A DNA stretch of 64,000 nucleotides from RGIG5612 sp050944475 (GTDB lineage Bacteria > Bacillota > Clostridia > Lachnospirales > Lachnospiraceae): positions 62,001-126,000 of the forward strand of contig JBMNRD010000004.1 in assembly GCA_050944475.1 (NCBI GenBank), read 5' to 3'. Positions 53,124 to 62,432 of the stretch are shown piece by piece. The notes under the pieces were generated by a model. The model was not told the DNA's origin and did not search any database. It saw only the letters and a list, made by a program, of their open reading frames with translations. The translations under genes and the position numbers were made by a program. Position 1 is the stretch's first letter. Each line of letters begins with the position of its first letter.

Positions 53124-54142
53124 ACAATCTGTCCTTTCTGTACATAGTATGGAGTCTCCATCGTGCCTTCCACACGTACATTTTCCATAACGTGTACTCT
53201 CTTATCGCAAATAAAGTTATTCAGATAAGCGCCCTCGCTGACGTTGCAGTCCTGCATCAGCACGGAATTTTTCACTTTCGCGCCTTTGCGGATGTAAGAA
53301 CTTCTGAAGATCACGCTGTTTTCCACTTCCCCCTCGATCATGCAGCCGGCCGCGATCAGGGAGTTTTTGACTTTCGAAGAAGGGCCGTAGAATGTTGGCG
53401 CTCTGTCCTGCACGTTTGTATAGATTTGGTTGTCCGGGTTAAAGAGAGCCGCCCGAATATCGTTATCCAACAAGGAAAGATTACCTTTCAGATAATCATG
53501 CATATTCTCAATGATTATCACTTCGCCGTCAAAATCATATCTGCCGATGCTTGCATCGCCATGATAGTTTTCAATGATTGTCCGGAGTCCGAAGAAATCC
53601 AGGTTGCCGAACCAGGAGACAATGTCTATCAGGAAAGACCGGTTGATGATTACGCAATCAAGAGGGATATCCTTTCCATCCTTAACCGTATAAGCAACAG
53701 TCAGATCGTTGCCGCTTTGTTCATGCTGCTTGATCATAGGCTGGAAATTCATGTTGAAGATTTTATTGACCCCGCACAGGATTACGTAGTCCGCATTATC
53801 ATAATCAATAAAACGAAAATTTAAAATAATATCTCTTAAAAGAAACCTGTCCGCGTCATTTTTTCTGCCGTAAACACTTCCCGGCAGCATAAACAGGTTG
53901 TTTGCTTTACGTCCGAATCCCCATGCTTTTCCGGCTCCGATATGATCAATCAGCGAACGGCTGTTGAAGGGCGTAATGATGCCGACGCAGCTGACGCCGG
54001 AATTTTTCAGGTTCGAAAGCGGAAAATCAATCAGCCGGTATCTGCCGCCGAAAGGCAGGGCTGCCAGACCACGCTCCTGTATCTTCGGATTGATTTCTTC
54101 AATGGCATAATTTGCGGAAATAAGTCCAATGGTTTTTTTCAT
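53120..54142 (-). CDS. glgD: Glucose-1-phosphate adenylyltransferase regulatory-type subunit GlgD
   Basis: GlgD is the non-catalytic or weakly active partner of GlgC that modulates ADP-glucose formation in Bacillota. The 340-aa protein starts MKKTIGLISANYA; the GlgC-type GGxGxRL nucleotide loop is replaced, as is usual in GlgD. The C-terminal left-handed beta-helix repeats are present (GAKVKNSVLMQDCNVSEGAYL). I start at the ATG 54140-54142 after GAGGTGAG; it is directly downstream of glgC and overlaps glgA. Confidence 0.93.
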   Translation of the reverse strand: MKKTIGLISANYAIEEINPKIQERGLAALPFGGRYRLIDFPLSNLKNSGVSCVGIITPFNSRSLIDHIGAGKAWGFGRKANNLFMLPGSVYGRKNDADRFLLRDIILNFRFIDYDNADYVILCGVNKIFNMNFQPMIKQHEQSGNDLTVAYTVKDGKDIPLDCVIINRSFLIDIVSWFGNLDFFGLRTIIENYHGDASIGRYDFDGEVIIIENMHDYLKGNLSLLDNDIRAALFNPDNQIYTNVQDRAPTFYGPSSKVKNSLIAAGCMIEGEVENSVIFRSSYIRKGAKVKNSVLMQDCNVSEGAYLNNFICDKRVHVMENVRVEGTMETPYYVQKGQIV

Positions 54143-54147
54143 AATTC

Positions 54148-55281
54148 TCACCTCGCCCATTCACTGTCGGCGCTTACTACTACGATTCTGCCGTCCGGAT
54201 CTTTTATTACAGAGCCGTCTTTGACAGATACGCCTTCGTTAACAATCGCTTTTGTAATTTTGCAGTTTTTGCCGATCTGCGCGCCCGGCAGAAGCACGGA
54301 ATCTGTGATTCCGGATCCCTCTCCGATAGTTACGGACGTAGCCAGACTGGATCGGGTCACACTTCCGTCAACTACGCAACCGTTACAGACCAGAGACGTT
54401 TTGACCTTTCCCTTTTTCCCGATATAGTGGGCAGGGTAGAGGTTGGAATTGGAATAAATCTGACTGCCTTCCCGGAATATCAGACATCCGATATCCCTGG
54501 TAATCATTTCCATTTGCGCTTCATAGTAGCTTTCTATTGTTCCGATATCTTTCCAGCAGCCCTCAAAAGAATATGAAAACAGGCGCTTTTTTTCTTCCAG
54601 CAATTTAGGAATAATGTTTTTTCCGAAATCGTGTTCGGAATCTTCTGCTTCATGGTCTTCCAACAACGCTTTGCGAAGAATTGGCCACTTGAAAATATAA
54701 ATTCCCATCGAGGCCAGAGTGCTGTCCGGTTTTTTCGGTTTTTCCGCAAATTTATAGATGCGGCCCTCCTCATCTGCGGACATGATGCCGAAGCGGCTTG
54801 CTTCTTTAAGAGAAACATTATATACGGAAATCGTAAGATCCGCGTCATGCTCGATATGCTCTTCCAGCATATCCGCGTAGTTCATTTTGTAAATATGATC
54901 TCCGGAAAGAATCAGCACATGTTCCGGGTCATAAATATCCACAAAGTCTATATTGTTGTAAATAGCATCGGCAGTTCCCGCATACCAGCTGCCGCCGGTT
55001 TCTGTCGCGTACGGCGGGAGGATATGAACACCTCCGTGCGTGGAATCGAGATCCCAAGGCTCGCCGGTTCCGATATAGTGATTGAGCACAAGCGGTTTGT
55101 ACTGTGTTAAAACACCGACGGTATCGATTGCCGAATTGACACAATTAGAAAGACTGAAATCGATAATCCGGTACTTTCCTGCGAAAGAAACCGCCGGTTT
55201 GGCAATGTTTTTTGTCAACGCGCCGAGACGTCTGCCCTGGCCGCCTGCAAGAAGCATGGCAATACATTTCTTTCCAGACAT
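54148..55281 (-). CDS. glgC: Glucose-1-phosphate adenylyltransferase, catalytic subunit
   Basis: GlgC makes ADP-glucose from ATP and glucose-1-phosphate, the committed step of glycogen synthesis. The 377-aa protein has LLAGGQGRRLG (nucleotide loop), FSLSNCVNS, the catalytic region ILSGDHIYKMNY and a C-terminal beta-helix. The ATG 55279-55281 is 8 nt after GGGAGG; a GTG nine bases earlier abuts the ribosome site and is unlikely. It lies between glgP and glgD. Confidence 0.96.
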   Translation of the reverse strand: MSGKKCIAMLLAGGQGRRLGALTKNIAKPAVSFAGKYRIIDFSLSNCVNSAIDTVGVLTQYKPLVLNHYIGTGEPWDLDSTHGGVHILPPYATETGGSWYAGTADAIYNNIDFVDIYDPEHVLILSGDHIYKMNYADMLEEHIEHDADLTISVYNVSLKEASRFGIMSADEEGRIYKFAEKPKKPDSTLASMGIYIFKWPILRKALLEDHEAEDSEHDFGKNIIPKLLEEKKRLFSYSFEGCWKDIGTIESYYEAQMEMITRDIGCLIFREGSQIYSNSNLYPAHYIGKKGKVKTSLVCNGCVVDGSVTRSSLATSVTIGEGSGITDSVLLPGAQIGKNCKITKAIVNEGVSVKDGSVIKDPDGRIVVVSADSEWAR

Positions 55282-55306
55282 TTGCTGCACCTCCCTTTAT
55301 TGTTTG

Positions 55307-57742
55307 TTATCGATGCTCCACATGCCAGATCTCATCCGCATATTCACGAACCGTACGGTCACTCGAGAAAAAAGCGGATTTAGCAATGTTAGTCAGAGAC
55401 ATGGCACCCCATCTGCCCTCATCTCTATAAATTCGATCCAGATTTTCAAACGCTTTGATATAAGCGTCAAAATCTTTCAATACAAAGTACTCATCTCCCC
55501 GGGTCAGAAGATTATCATAGATTCCCCAGAATCCTATGGATTGTATATGTTCGTCCTTCAAGGTTCCGTCAACCAGCTGTGAAGTGATCCGTTTCAGTCT
55601 GAGATCCGCTTCAGCGGTTTCTTTGGCGTTATAGCCGCCATACATTGTAAAGCGGGATGTTTCTTCGGAAGTGAGTCCGAAAATTTCCATGTTTTCCTTC
55701 CCGACCTGCATAAGGATTTCCGCGTTGGCACCGTCCAGTGTGCCCAGCGTAACGGCGCCGTTCATCATGAATTTCATGTTCCCGGTTCCACTGGCTTCTT
55801 TTCCGGCGGTAGAAATCTGCTCGGAAATATCAGCGGCCGGATAAATCAGCTGGCCATTGGAGACGCAGAAGTTTTCCACAAACACCACCTTGATTTTTTT
55901 GCTGACAACGGGATCGTTATTGACCAGGTTTGCCACTACATTGATCAGATGAACGACTTCTTTCGCAAAAGCATATCCCTGGGCGGCCTTTCCTGCAAAG
56001 AAAAATGTATAGGGAAGGATATCAAGGTCCGGATTTTGTTTAATGCGATTATAAAGATCCATGATCTTAAATATATTTAAAAGCTGCCGTTTATATGCGT
56101 GGATTCGTTTAACCTGAATATCAAAAACGGAATCCGGATTTACGGATATTCCGGCGGTCTTTTTCATGTATTCAGCAAGTTTTTGTTTATTTTCTTTTTT
56201 AACCTGCCGGAGACGGGCTGTGACAGAAAAGTCGTCTTTATAATCCAGAAGCTTTTCTATCTGATTGAAATCACGGAGCCATTCGTCCCCGATTACATCG
56301 GTGATGAGTCTTGCAAGAGCCGGGTTAGACTGAATCATAAATCTTCTGTGGCTGACCCCGTTGGTCTTGTTATTGAAACGATTCGGATAGATTGCCTGAA
56401 AATCATAGAACACGTCATTCTTTAAAATTTCGCTATGCAGGGCGGCAACACCGTTTACGGAATGGCTGCCTATGATCGACAGATTTGCCATACGGACCAT
56501 ATTATCCCATAAAATGGATGTTCTGCGTAATGTCTCATAATCCGCGCAGCCGCGCTTTTCCATTTTTTCCCGGAAACGACGGTCAATCTCCTCGATAATC
56601 ATATAGACACGAGGCAGCAGTTCCTTGAACATACCGATTGGCCAGCTTTCCATCGCTTCCGGCAGGATAGTGTGATTTGTAAAGGAAACGGTTTGCAGGG
56701 TAATTGTCCACGCGTCATCCCAGTCCAGATTTTCCTGATCAAGCAGCACCCGTATCAGCTCCGGAATACAAAGTGTCGGGTGGGTATCATTAATATGAAT
56801 GCTGATCCGTTCAGGAAAACTAAGCCACTGGTCGGTTCCGTAGAGAGCCTTATAATTTCTGACAATATTTTCAATGCCTGCCGCAACCATCAGATATTCC
56901 TGCCGGAGTCTGAGCTTTCGTCCCATGCCGTTGCTGTCATCCGGATAAAGGATGCTGGTCATGGCATCAATATCACAGCGTTCTTTCATTGCCGCCGCAT
57001 AATCTCCGCGGTTGAAAGCATCCATATCAATGGTCTCGCGCATCGGCTGCGCGTCAAAGAGATGAAGCACACCGACATTTTCCCCGCCTTCTCCGACTAT
57101 CGGCACGTCGTACGGAACAGCGTAGACACATTGGTAACCTTTATGCGCGAAATGGGTGACTCCGTCTATATAGGTTCTCTCCACATGGCCGCCGAACCGC
57201 ACGATGACAGTATCTTCCGGATGCTTGACTTCCCATGGATAATCATTTTGCAACCATGTGTCCGGGAGCTCGATTTGTTTGCCGTTTTTAATCATTTGCC
57301 GGAACAGACCGAATTTATAGCGGAGGCCTATACCGGCGCCATCGATTCCGATAGCGGCCATCGAATCTAAAAAGCAGGCGGCAAGGCGGCCGAGACCGCC
57401 GTTTCCGAGACCCGGATCCGGTTCGAATTCAAATAACTCCTCCAGATTGTCCCCCATCTCTTCCAGTGCCTCTGCGACAACATCCCGCACGCCAAGGTTA
57501 TAGAGGTAATTTTCCAAGAGTCTTCCAATAAGAAACTCCATGGAAAAATAAAAGACTTTCTTCTGGCCGGTCTCAATGGAGGTGTTTACATTTTCAGAGC
57601 GAATGCTTCCGGCCTCGGTAGCTATCATCTCTGCAAGCGCCATATATTTTTCGTAACCGGTACAGTTTTTATATGGTTTTGCGTAAATGCTTCTGAGCGT
57701 TTGCTCGAAATGATGTTTAAAGTTTTCTTTGTTGCTGAACAT
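55307..57742 (-). CDS. glgP: Glycogen/starch phosphorylase
   Basis: GlgP releases glucose-1-phosphate from glycogen with PLP as cofactor. The 811-aa protein contains GNGGLGRLAACF near residue 130, the phosphorylase motif RIHAYKRQLLN and the PLP lysine site EASGTGNMKFMMNG. I prefer the ATG at 57740-57742 (9 nt after AAGG) to one three codons upstream, which overlaps the glgB stop. Synthesis and breakdown enzymes share this operon. Confidence 0.95.
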   Translation of the reverse strand: MFSNKENFKHHFEQTLRSIYAKPYKNCTGYEKYMALAEMIATEAGSIRSENVNTSIETGQKKVFYFSMEFLIGRLLENYLYNLGVRDVVAEALEEMGDNLEELFEFEPDPGLGNGGLGRLAACFLDSMAAIGIDGAGIGLRYKFGLFRQMIKNGKQIELPDTWLQNDYPWEVKHPEDTVIVRFGGHVERTYIDGVTHFAHKGYQCVYAVPYDVPIVGEGGENVGVLHLFDAQPMRETIDMDAFNRGDYAAAMKERCDIDAMTSILYPDDSNGMGRKLRLRQEYLMVAAGIENIVRNYKALYGTDQWLSFPERISIHINDTHPTLCIPELIRVLLDQENLDWDDAWTITLQTVSFTNHTILPEAMESWPIGMFKELLPRVYMIIEEIDRRFREKMEKRGCADYETLRRTSILWDNMVRMANLSIIGSHSVNGVAALHSEILKNDVFYDFQAIYPNRFNNKTNGVSHRRFMIQSNPALARLITDVIGDEWLRDFNQIEKLLDYKDDFSVTARLRQVKKENKQKLAEYMKKTAGISVNPDSVFDIQVKRIHAYKRQLLNIFKIMDLYNRIKQNPDLDILPYTFFFAGKAAQGYAFAKEVVHLINVVANLVNNDPVVSKKIKVVFVENFCVSNGQLIYPAADISEQISTAGKEASGTGNMKFMMNGAVTLGTLDGANAEILMQVGKENMEIFGLTSEETSRFTMYGGYNAKETAEADLRLKRITSQLVDGTLKDEHIQSIGFWGIYDNLLTRGDEYFVLKDFDAYIKAFENLDRIYRDEGRWGAMSLTNIAKSAFFSSDRTVREYADEIWHVEHR

Positions 57743-57747
57743 ACATG

Positions 57748-59688
57748 TCATCCTTTTCTATTTGTTCTTTTCCATACAGCGCCTCCCACCGGAGGGATTG
57801 TAATTTCGATGGAATACGGCTGTCCGTGCATCGGAATTTTCTGTGCCGTAACCGGCTTGTTTAAGATCTGACCGCTTCCGCCGTAGGACGGGGCATCAGA
57901 ATTAAATATTTCTTTATAAATTCCCGGTTTCGGGACTCCGATCCGAAATCCTTTGTAGGTCTGCACTCCGAAATTCAAAGCGCAGATCAGGCGGCTTCTG
58001 CCTCCGGCGCTGGTTCTTATATAACTTAAAATGTTCTGCTTGCTGTTATCCGCATCCAGCCATGTAAAACCGAACCAGTCATGATCGTTGCTCCAGAGGG
58101 CAATTTCCGACTTATAAAAATAATTCAGCGCTTTGACATAATCTTTATGCTTGGCATGCGCTTCATAGTCCAGAAGGAACCACTCCAGCTCTTCATATTC
58201 GCGCCATTCGATAAAGACCGCGAGTTCGCTTCCCATGAAATTCAGCTTCTTGCCCGGATGCGTCATCTGGTATAAGAGCAGCAGACGAAGATTCGCAAAC
58301 TGCCTCCAGTAATCGCCCGGCATCCGGCCGATCAAAGATTTTTTCCCATGAACCACCTCATCATGTGATAAGGGTAAAACAAAATTTTCATTAAACGCGT
58401 ACATCATGGAAAAAGTCAGACGTTCGTGGAATTCGCTGCGGGACGGAAAATCTGTCTGCATGAAGCTGAGCGTATCATTCATCCAGCCCATGTTCCATTT
58501 ATAGTGAAAGCCCAGCCCTCCGACATCCGGCGGATAAGTGACCAGCGGCCACGCCGTACTTTCCTCCGCGAAAGTATAGACCTCCGGAAAATACCGGCCG
58601 ATCATGCGGGAGAGTTCCTGCAAAAATACGATCGCGTTCAGATCCGAATCGGAGCCGTCCTTATTGAACCGTTTTTTCTTTTCATCATCAATACCGAAGT
58701 TCATATATAAAATGCTGCTGACGCCGTCGACACGGATTCCGTCAGCATGGAACTGTTCCAGCCAGAACATGGCGGAGGAAAGGAGAAAACTGCGCACCTC
58801 GCCTCTTCCGTAGTCAAACTTGAACGTGCCCCAGTTCGGATGTTCCCGTTCTTCATAAAGCTTCCGTCCGTTAAAGGAGCAAAGACCATGGGCGTCTCTG
58901 CAGAAATGCCCCGGTACCCAGTCTAAGATTACGCCCAAACCGGATTGGTGACAGCGGTCGATAAAATACATCAAATCCTGCGGTGTGCCATACCGGGAGG
59001 TAGCGGAAAAGAAGCCGGTCGTCTGATATCCCCAAGAGGCATCAAAGGGGTGCTCCATGACCGGGAGGATCTCAAGATGGGTGTATCCCATGTTCTTAAC
59101 ATAAGGGATCAGGATATCTGCCAGCTCTCTGTAAGAATAAAATTCCGGGCATGCCGTATTGTCCGTATCATCTCTTACCGCCGGGGGCCTCTTCCAGGAG
59201 CCTAAATGCACCTCATAGATATTTCCGGGTTCTTTGAAATGATCTTTCTGCTTTCTCTTTTCCATCCACAGCTGATCCTGCCACCGGTATTCTATATCCC
59301 AGATAACGGATGCCGTATCCGGACGTTTCTGGGAATAAATCGCATACGGATCTGCTTTGTAGAGTAGCTTTCCTCCGGATGTTTCAATCAGATATTTATA
59401 GCACATGCCTTTTTCAGGACCTTTCAGAACACCGGTCCATACGCCGCCGGTTCCGAGCGGTTTCAGATAATCACCGCCATCCGAGCAGCTGCCCTTTCGG
59501 CTTTTCCAGTCATTCCAGTCTCCGATAACAGACACGCTTTTCACAGAGGGAGCCCAGACGGTAAAGCGCACGCCCGCTTGCTCAATGTGAGAGCCGAAAA
59601 TATGATAAGCGTGGTAATATTTTCCCTCGCCGAAAATATAGAGCAAATCTTCTGTTGGAACGGAAGATATCGTTTTCAATCCCGGCAA
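57748..59688 (-). CDS. glgB: 1,4-alpha-glucan branching enzyme (GH13)
   Basis: GlgB introduces alpha-1,6 branches into glycogen. The 646-aa protein has an N-terminal CBM48 region (YHIFGSHIEQAGVRFTVWAPSVKSV) and a GH13 barrel with the nucleophile in ADGIRVDGVSSILY, the acid/base in TFAEESTAW and LSHDEVVHGKKSL. It is the first gene of the six-gene operon. Only TTG starts fit. The one at 59686-59688 is almost touching AGGAGGG, while a TTG at 59677-59679 is about 11 nt away; I cannot decide between them. Confidence 0.95.
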   Translation of the reverse strand: MPGLKTISSVPTEDLLYIFGEGKYYHAYHIFGSHIEQAGVRFTVWAPSVKSVSVIGDWNDWKSRKGSCSDGGDYLKPLGTGGVWTGVLKGPEKGMCYKYLIETSGGKLLYKADPYAIYSQKRPDTASVIWDIEYRWQDQLWMEKRKQKDHFKEPGNIYEVHLGSWKRPPAVRDDTDNTACPEFYSYRELADILIPYVKNMGYTHLEILPVMEHPFDASWGYQTTGFFSATSRYGTPQDLMYFIDRCHQSGLGVILDWVPGHFCRDAHGLCSFNGRKLYEEREHPNWGTFKFDYGRGEVRSFLLSSAMFWLEQFHADGIRVDGVSSILYMNFGIDDEKKKRFNKDGSDSDLNAIVFLQELSRMIGRYFPEVYTFAEESTAWPLVTYPPDVGGLGFHYKWNMGWMNDTLSFMQTDFPSRSEFHERLTFSMMYAFNENFVLPLSHDEVVHGKKSLIGRMPGDYWRQFANLRLLLLYQMTHPGKKLNFMGSELAVFIEWREYEELEWFLLDYEAHAKHKDYVKALNYFYKSEIALWSNDHDWFGFTWLDADNSKQNILSYIRTSAGGRSRLICALNFGVQTYKGFRIGVPKPGIYKEIFNSDAPSYGGSGQILNKPVTAQKIPMHGQPYSIEITIPPVGGAVWKRTNRKG

Positions 59689-59713
59689 TCCCTCCTCTTT
59701 TTAATGTAATTAT

Positions 59714-59742
59714 ATTATATCACAGAGGGTTGCTATCTGGAA
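59714..59742 (-). promoter_or_regulatory. Possible promoter of the glycogen operon
   Basis: On the minus strand a perfect TATAAT (59714-59719) lies 17 bp from TTCCAG (59737-59742), a poor -35 box. It is about 25 bp upstream of the glgB start. Confidence 0.45.
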
Positions 59743-59805
59743 TGCTCATTATAGAGAAAAAGCACGCCGTTATGTGAAATTTAGTTCAAAAATTTTTTGA
59801 TAAAA

Positions 59806-59832
59806 AACCGACCTGCTTTAAGCAGGTCGGTT
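59806..59832 (-). terminator. Strong rho-independent terminator upstream of the glycogen operon
   Basis: AACCGACCTGCT and AGCAGGTCGGTT form a perfect 12-bp stem with a TTA loop. On the minus strand the stem is followed by a T-run, so it ends transcription coming from the accessory segment on the right and insulates the glg operon. Confidence 0.88.
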
Positions 59833-60278
59833 CTTGGTGTGGTCTTTACTCTTTTTGCCGCCCGAGGAGAATCGGCGGGACTTGTTGCGATTTTTGGAAC
59901 AGCTTGTAAGGCATTTGTGAGTATTTCCACTCTTCCCCCAATTTCTTTTTTCTCGTATTTGGGGTTGCTTTTCCTATAAAAACAGGGCTTTTTTATGTTT
60001 TTATTATTTATCATATCTCGCATTGCAAAAAGTGTTGCAAAATGGACTAAAAATAATAACGAGTGGCTATAGGATTATACCAACAATCAATCACAATTTG
60101 CTACTCTTTCCTTATCAGACGATAAAATAACTATCATTTATAATTATTTACCAATATTAGCAGCAAGCCTTGAAATCTAAAAAACAATGCACACAAGACA
60201 TTTTAATTTTGATTATAATCACCTCATTCTTACATGTATTATAAAAAATCATTCTTGTATGTTTCATTTTTTGATAAG
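59833..60278. other. Gene-free segment between the glycogen operon and the GHKL ATPase gene
   Basis: I see no supportable gene here. An 80-codon open frame on the minus strand (59781-60023) has no ribosome site and runs into the terminator. The segment holds the right copy of the direct repeat (59996-60065); the part from 60066 to 60278 is AT-rich and featureless. Confidence 0.5.
59996..60065 (+). repeat. Right copy of a direct repeat bracketing the glycogen operon
   Basis: About 70 bp beginning TGTTTTTATTATTTATC, with paired CATTGCAAAAAGTGTTGCAAAAT boxes and ending ACGAGTG, match the block at 48313-48378. Together they bracket about 11.6 kb that contains the whole glg operon. The TTGCAAAA pairs resemble sequences I associate with tyrosine-recombinase gene ends or crossover sites; this is an impression only. 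Confidence 0.6.
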
Positions 60279-61745
60279 TTATTTCGGATATTTAATATTT
60301 TCATCTTTCCAAGTTTTTAGAACAAAATTGTAGCAGTTACCGTTTGAATCCATCATTTTATTTACAATTGGCACCATTTTTTTTACCGAATCAGAGTGGG
60401 AAGATGCCAATAATATTCCTGCTTTCGGATTATGGCCATCCATGACAAGACCATCCCAATACATTCTCAATTGATATAGATCTCGTAAGGTCGTAATGTC
60501 ACGCTTCCCTTCATAAAGCGTTATTTCACCATTCAAACTAATAAAAAGATCTATACGCATCTTCTCTTCAACAGAAATAAACGCAAATTGTTCAGTAGTA
60601 ACCGTTTTGGGCTCAGGCAAATGAGTTTCTTTAGCCTTTTTAAGCTCGTCAATTAAATCAAGTTCATTATCTGTATCGGCAAGATGCTTTGGAGGCTCGG
60701 GCATGTGACTTCTTATCCATTCATATAGTTTGTCGAGCTTTTCATCACCTTCACGAAGCCCGTTTTTTGATGTACGGGTTGGAGGTAAATATTCTTTCTT
60801 GTCAGATACTAAATTTATCTGTACTAACAAATGATTATACGAATTGTGTTTCTCAGTTGCCCAAATTTCTTTGAACAGATTGTAAGCAAGTACTCTACCA
60901 TTAATGCGTAACTCTACGCCTGAAGAGGACATATTCCTTTTGTAATATTTTTTGCTATCAGTTTTCTCCTTAATGCCACCAAAAGAATATTCTATTTTTA
61001 CAACGCCTTTACCAAGATCCTTTTCAGCAGTACCGTTTCCTGGCTGATAAAATTGCTCCCAATCAGGTTCAATTGCCTTTACTTGTGTTGTAACATTGCC
61101 CCCTTGATTATCATTTTTTTCAACCACAATAGTTGCATCTCCATCTTTTATGTTTCCAGCATAAATAAATCCCAAATCTTCAACTAACAAATCGAGAATA
61201 GTATTAAAGTTTGCATAGCTACCTCGCATTCCTCTATGAATTGTCTTAAACATTTCTCTAGAACAAGTAAACTCAACAATTGTTCCAGTTCTAAACGGCC
61301 CTTTCCAACCTTTCTCAACGGCTGCTTTTAAACTTCCCATTTGATATGGTGCAGTTATTACTACATGTTCATCTTTTTTGGCATTTTCATCAGTTCTAGT
61401 TAATATTTTCCAATTATCGTTAAGGGGATTAGCACTCGCTAAGGCATGCTTAAACCCAAAACCGTGTTTGTTAAGAGGTGTTTCTGAAGCATCTTGATTG
61501 CCTAAAGTAAATGCTTTATCAAGCTTTTTGATGCCAGTACCAGTGTCCTTAATTACAACTCTTATTTCAGGTTCTTCATAAAATTCTATTATTATGTTTT
61601 TAATTGAAGAATTATTCGCCTTTAAATTCGAAATGCTATTGTCTACAAATTCACATATTATTTGAACTAGCGAATCAAAGTGCCCTCCAATGCCTTGCCA
61701 AAGATCATTTGCAGATGGGGTGTTTTTAATAATAAAATTGCTCAT
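60279..61745 (-). CDS. GHKL (HSP90/MORC-like) ATPase with PD-(D/E)xK-like C-terminus
   Basis: This 488-aa protein has a Bergerat-fold ATPase at the N-terminus: N-box EFVDNSIS (E32, N36), G1 DTGTG (67-71) and G2 KHGFGFKHA (93-101). The middle part (about 240-350) resembles a transducer domain. The C-terminal 100 residues read RIDLF then TLYEGKRD then LYQLRMYWDGL, that is D399, E412-x-K414 and Q425-x3-Y429, the pattern of a PD-(D/E)xK nuclease core. A GHKL ATPase joined to a nuclease is a typical defence layout. It is AT-rich compared with the glg genes and lies in the segment next to guaA. Confidence 0.75.
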   Translation of the reverse strand: MSNFIIKNTPSANDLWQGIGGHFDSLVQIICEFVDNSISNLKANNSSIKNIIIEFYEEPEIRVVIKDTGTGIKKLDKAFTLGNQDASETPLNKHGFGFKHALASANPLNDNWKILTRTDENAKKDEHVVITAPYQMGSLKAAVEKGWKGPFRTGTIVEFTCSREMFKTIHRGMRGSYANFNTILDLLVEDLGFIYAGNIKDGDATIVVEKNDNQGGNVTTQVKAIEPDWEQFYQPGNGTAEKDLGKGVVKIEYSFGGIKEKTDSKKYYKRNMSSSGVELRINGRVLAYNLFKEIWATEKHNSYNHLLVQINLVSDKKEYLPPTRTSKNGLREGDEKLDKLYEWIRSHMPEPPKHLADTDNELDLIDELKKAKETHLPEPKTVTTEQFAFISVEEKMRIDLFISLNGEITLYEGKRDITTLRDLYQLRMYWDGLVMDGHNPKAGILLASSHSDSVKKMVPIVNKMMDSNGNCYNFVLKTWKDENIKYPK

Positions 61746-61798
61746 AATTCACCATTGCCTTTCTTGTTTTATGTGACATATATTTAAAATATTAATAA

Positions 61799-61987
61799 TC
61801 AAAATGTTGACAATTCGTTCCTTAAACGAACAACTACTTCTCTAAAAAAAGCAACATCCAAAATAAAAATATTTTTCTCTAACATATAAAATCCTGAAGC
61901 AATTTTATCATTTTTTAAAAAATAAATCAGCACCTCAACGATTTTTTCAAATGGTGAATATGTAGAAAACAATTTGTGCAACTCCAC
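61799..61987 (-). CDS. Possible small protein upstream of the GHKL ATPase gene
   Basis: A 62-codon frame starts at GTG 61985-61987 with AAGGG about 9 nt upstream and ends 53 bp before the ATPase start. The product is mostly helical and hydrophobic (IVEVLIYFLKND, FFREVVVRLRNEL). It may be an accessory protein or a remnant of a longer gene. No family is recognised. Confidence 0.35.
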   Translation of the reverse strand: MELHKLFSTYSPFEKIVEVLIYFLKNDKIASGFYMLEKNIFILDVAFFREVVVRLRNELSTF

Positions 61988-62432
61988 GATTTTATCCCTT
62001 AATATAAAAACATATTCAATAGGGGAAGATTGCGCGACTCTCCTCGATTTATGGGGTCATATCCTTTTTCTAATACTGTCTTATTCCCACTCTCCATTGG
62101 TAAAAATTCAAAGGGTGAAAAGATTGGTATTTTAATCTTTTTAACAGCTCATATCCGTTTTGTTCGCCTTGTTTCAACTCATTTATATATTGTTTTACCC
62201 GTTCCAGTCCCAGTTCCGGTTTATAAATTAACTTATTTTTTCCCCTCTTTTCAGTTTCTTTGTGACTTCATAAAACTGTATTTGTTTTCAATCTGTTACA
62301 TAATTTAATATGAAATACTCACCCAATACCCCTAAGAGCTTTCCTTTATCCATTTTAGATGTATGTGTATAAAATAGCATTCCTATCTCATTATATTTAT
62401 CGTTTCTCGCAGGCTGTTTTCCATCATTATTA
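61988..62432. other. AT-rich stretch without a supportable gene
   Basis: A 92-codon plus-strand frame (62030-62308) lacks a ribosome site and has a low-complexity, phenylalanine-rich product, so I do not call it. Nothing else is seen. Confidence 0.5.

Noticed and set aside
53120..54142. A defective second glgC
   Set aside because: Absence of the GGxGxRL loop is normal for GlgD, which is a regulatory partner in Bacillota.
57410..57440. A tRNA T-arm-like GGTTCGAATTC
   Set aside because: It is inside glgP coding sequence and no acceptor or anticodon arms surround it. No tRNA gene was recognised in the window.
59781..60023. An 80-codon minus-strand gene
   Set aside because: There is no Shine-Dalgarno, its start overlaps the direct repeat and its last codons are the terminator stem.
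62030..62308. A 92-codon plus-strand gene in the accessory segment
   Set aside because: It lacks a ribosome site and the product is low-complexity and Phe/Leu/Val-rich, as expected of translated AT-rich noncoding DNA.
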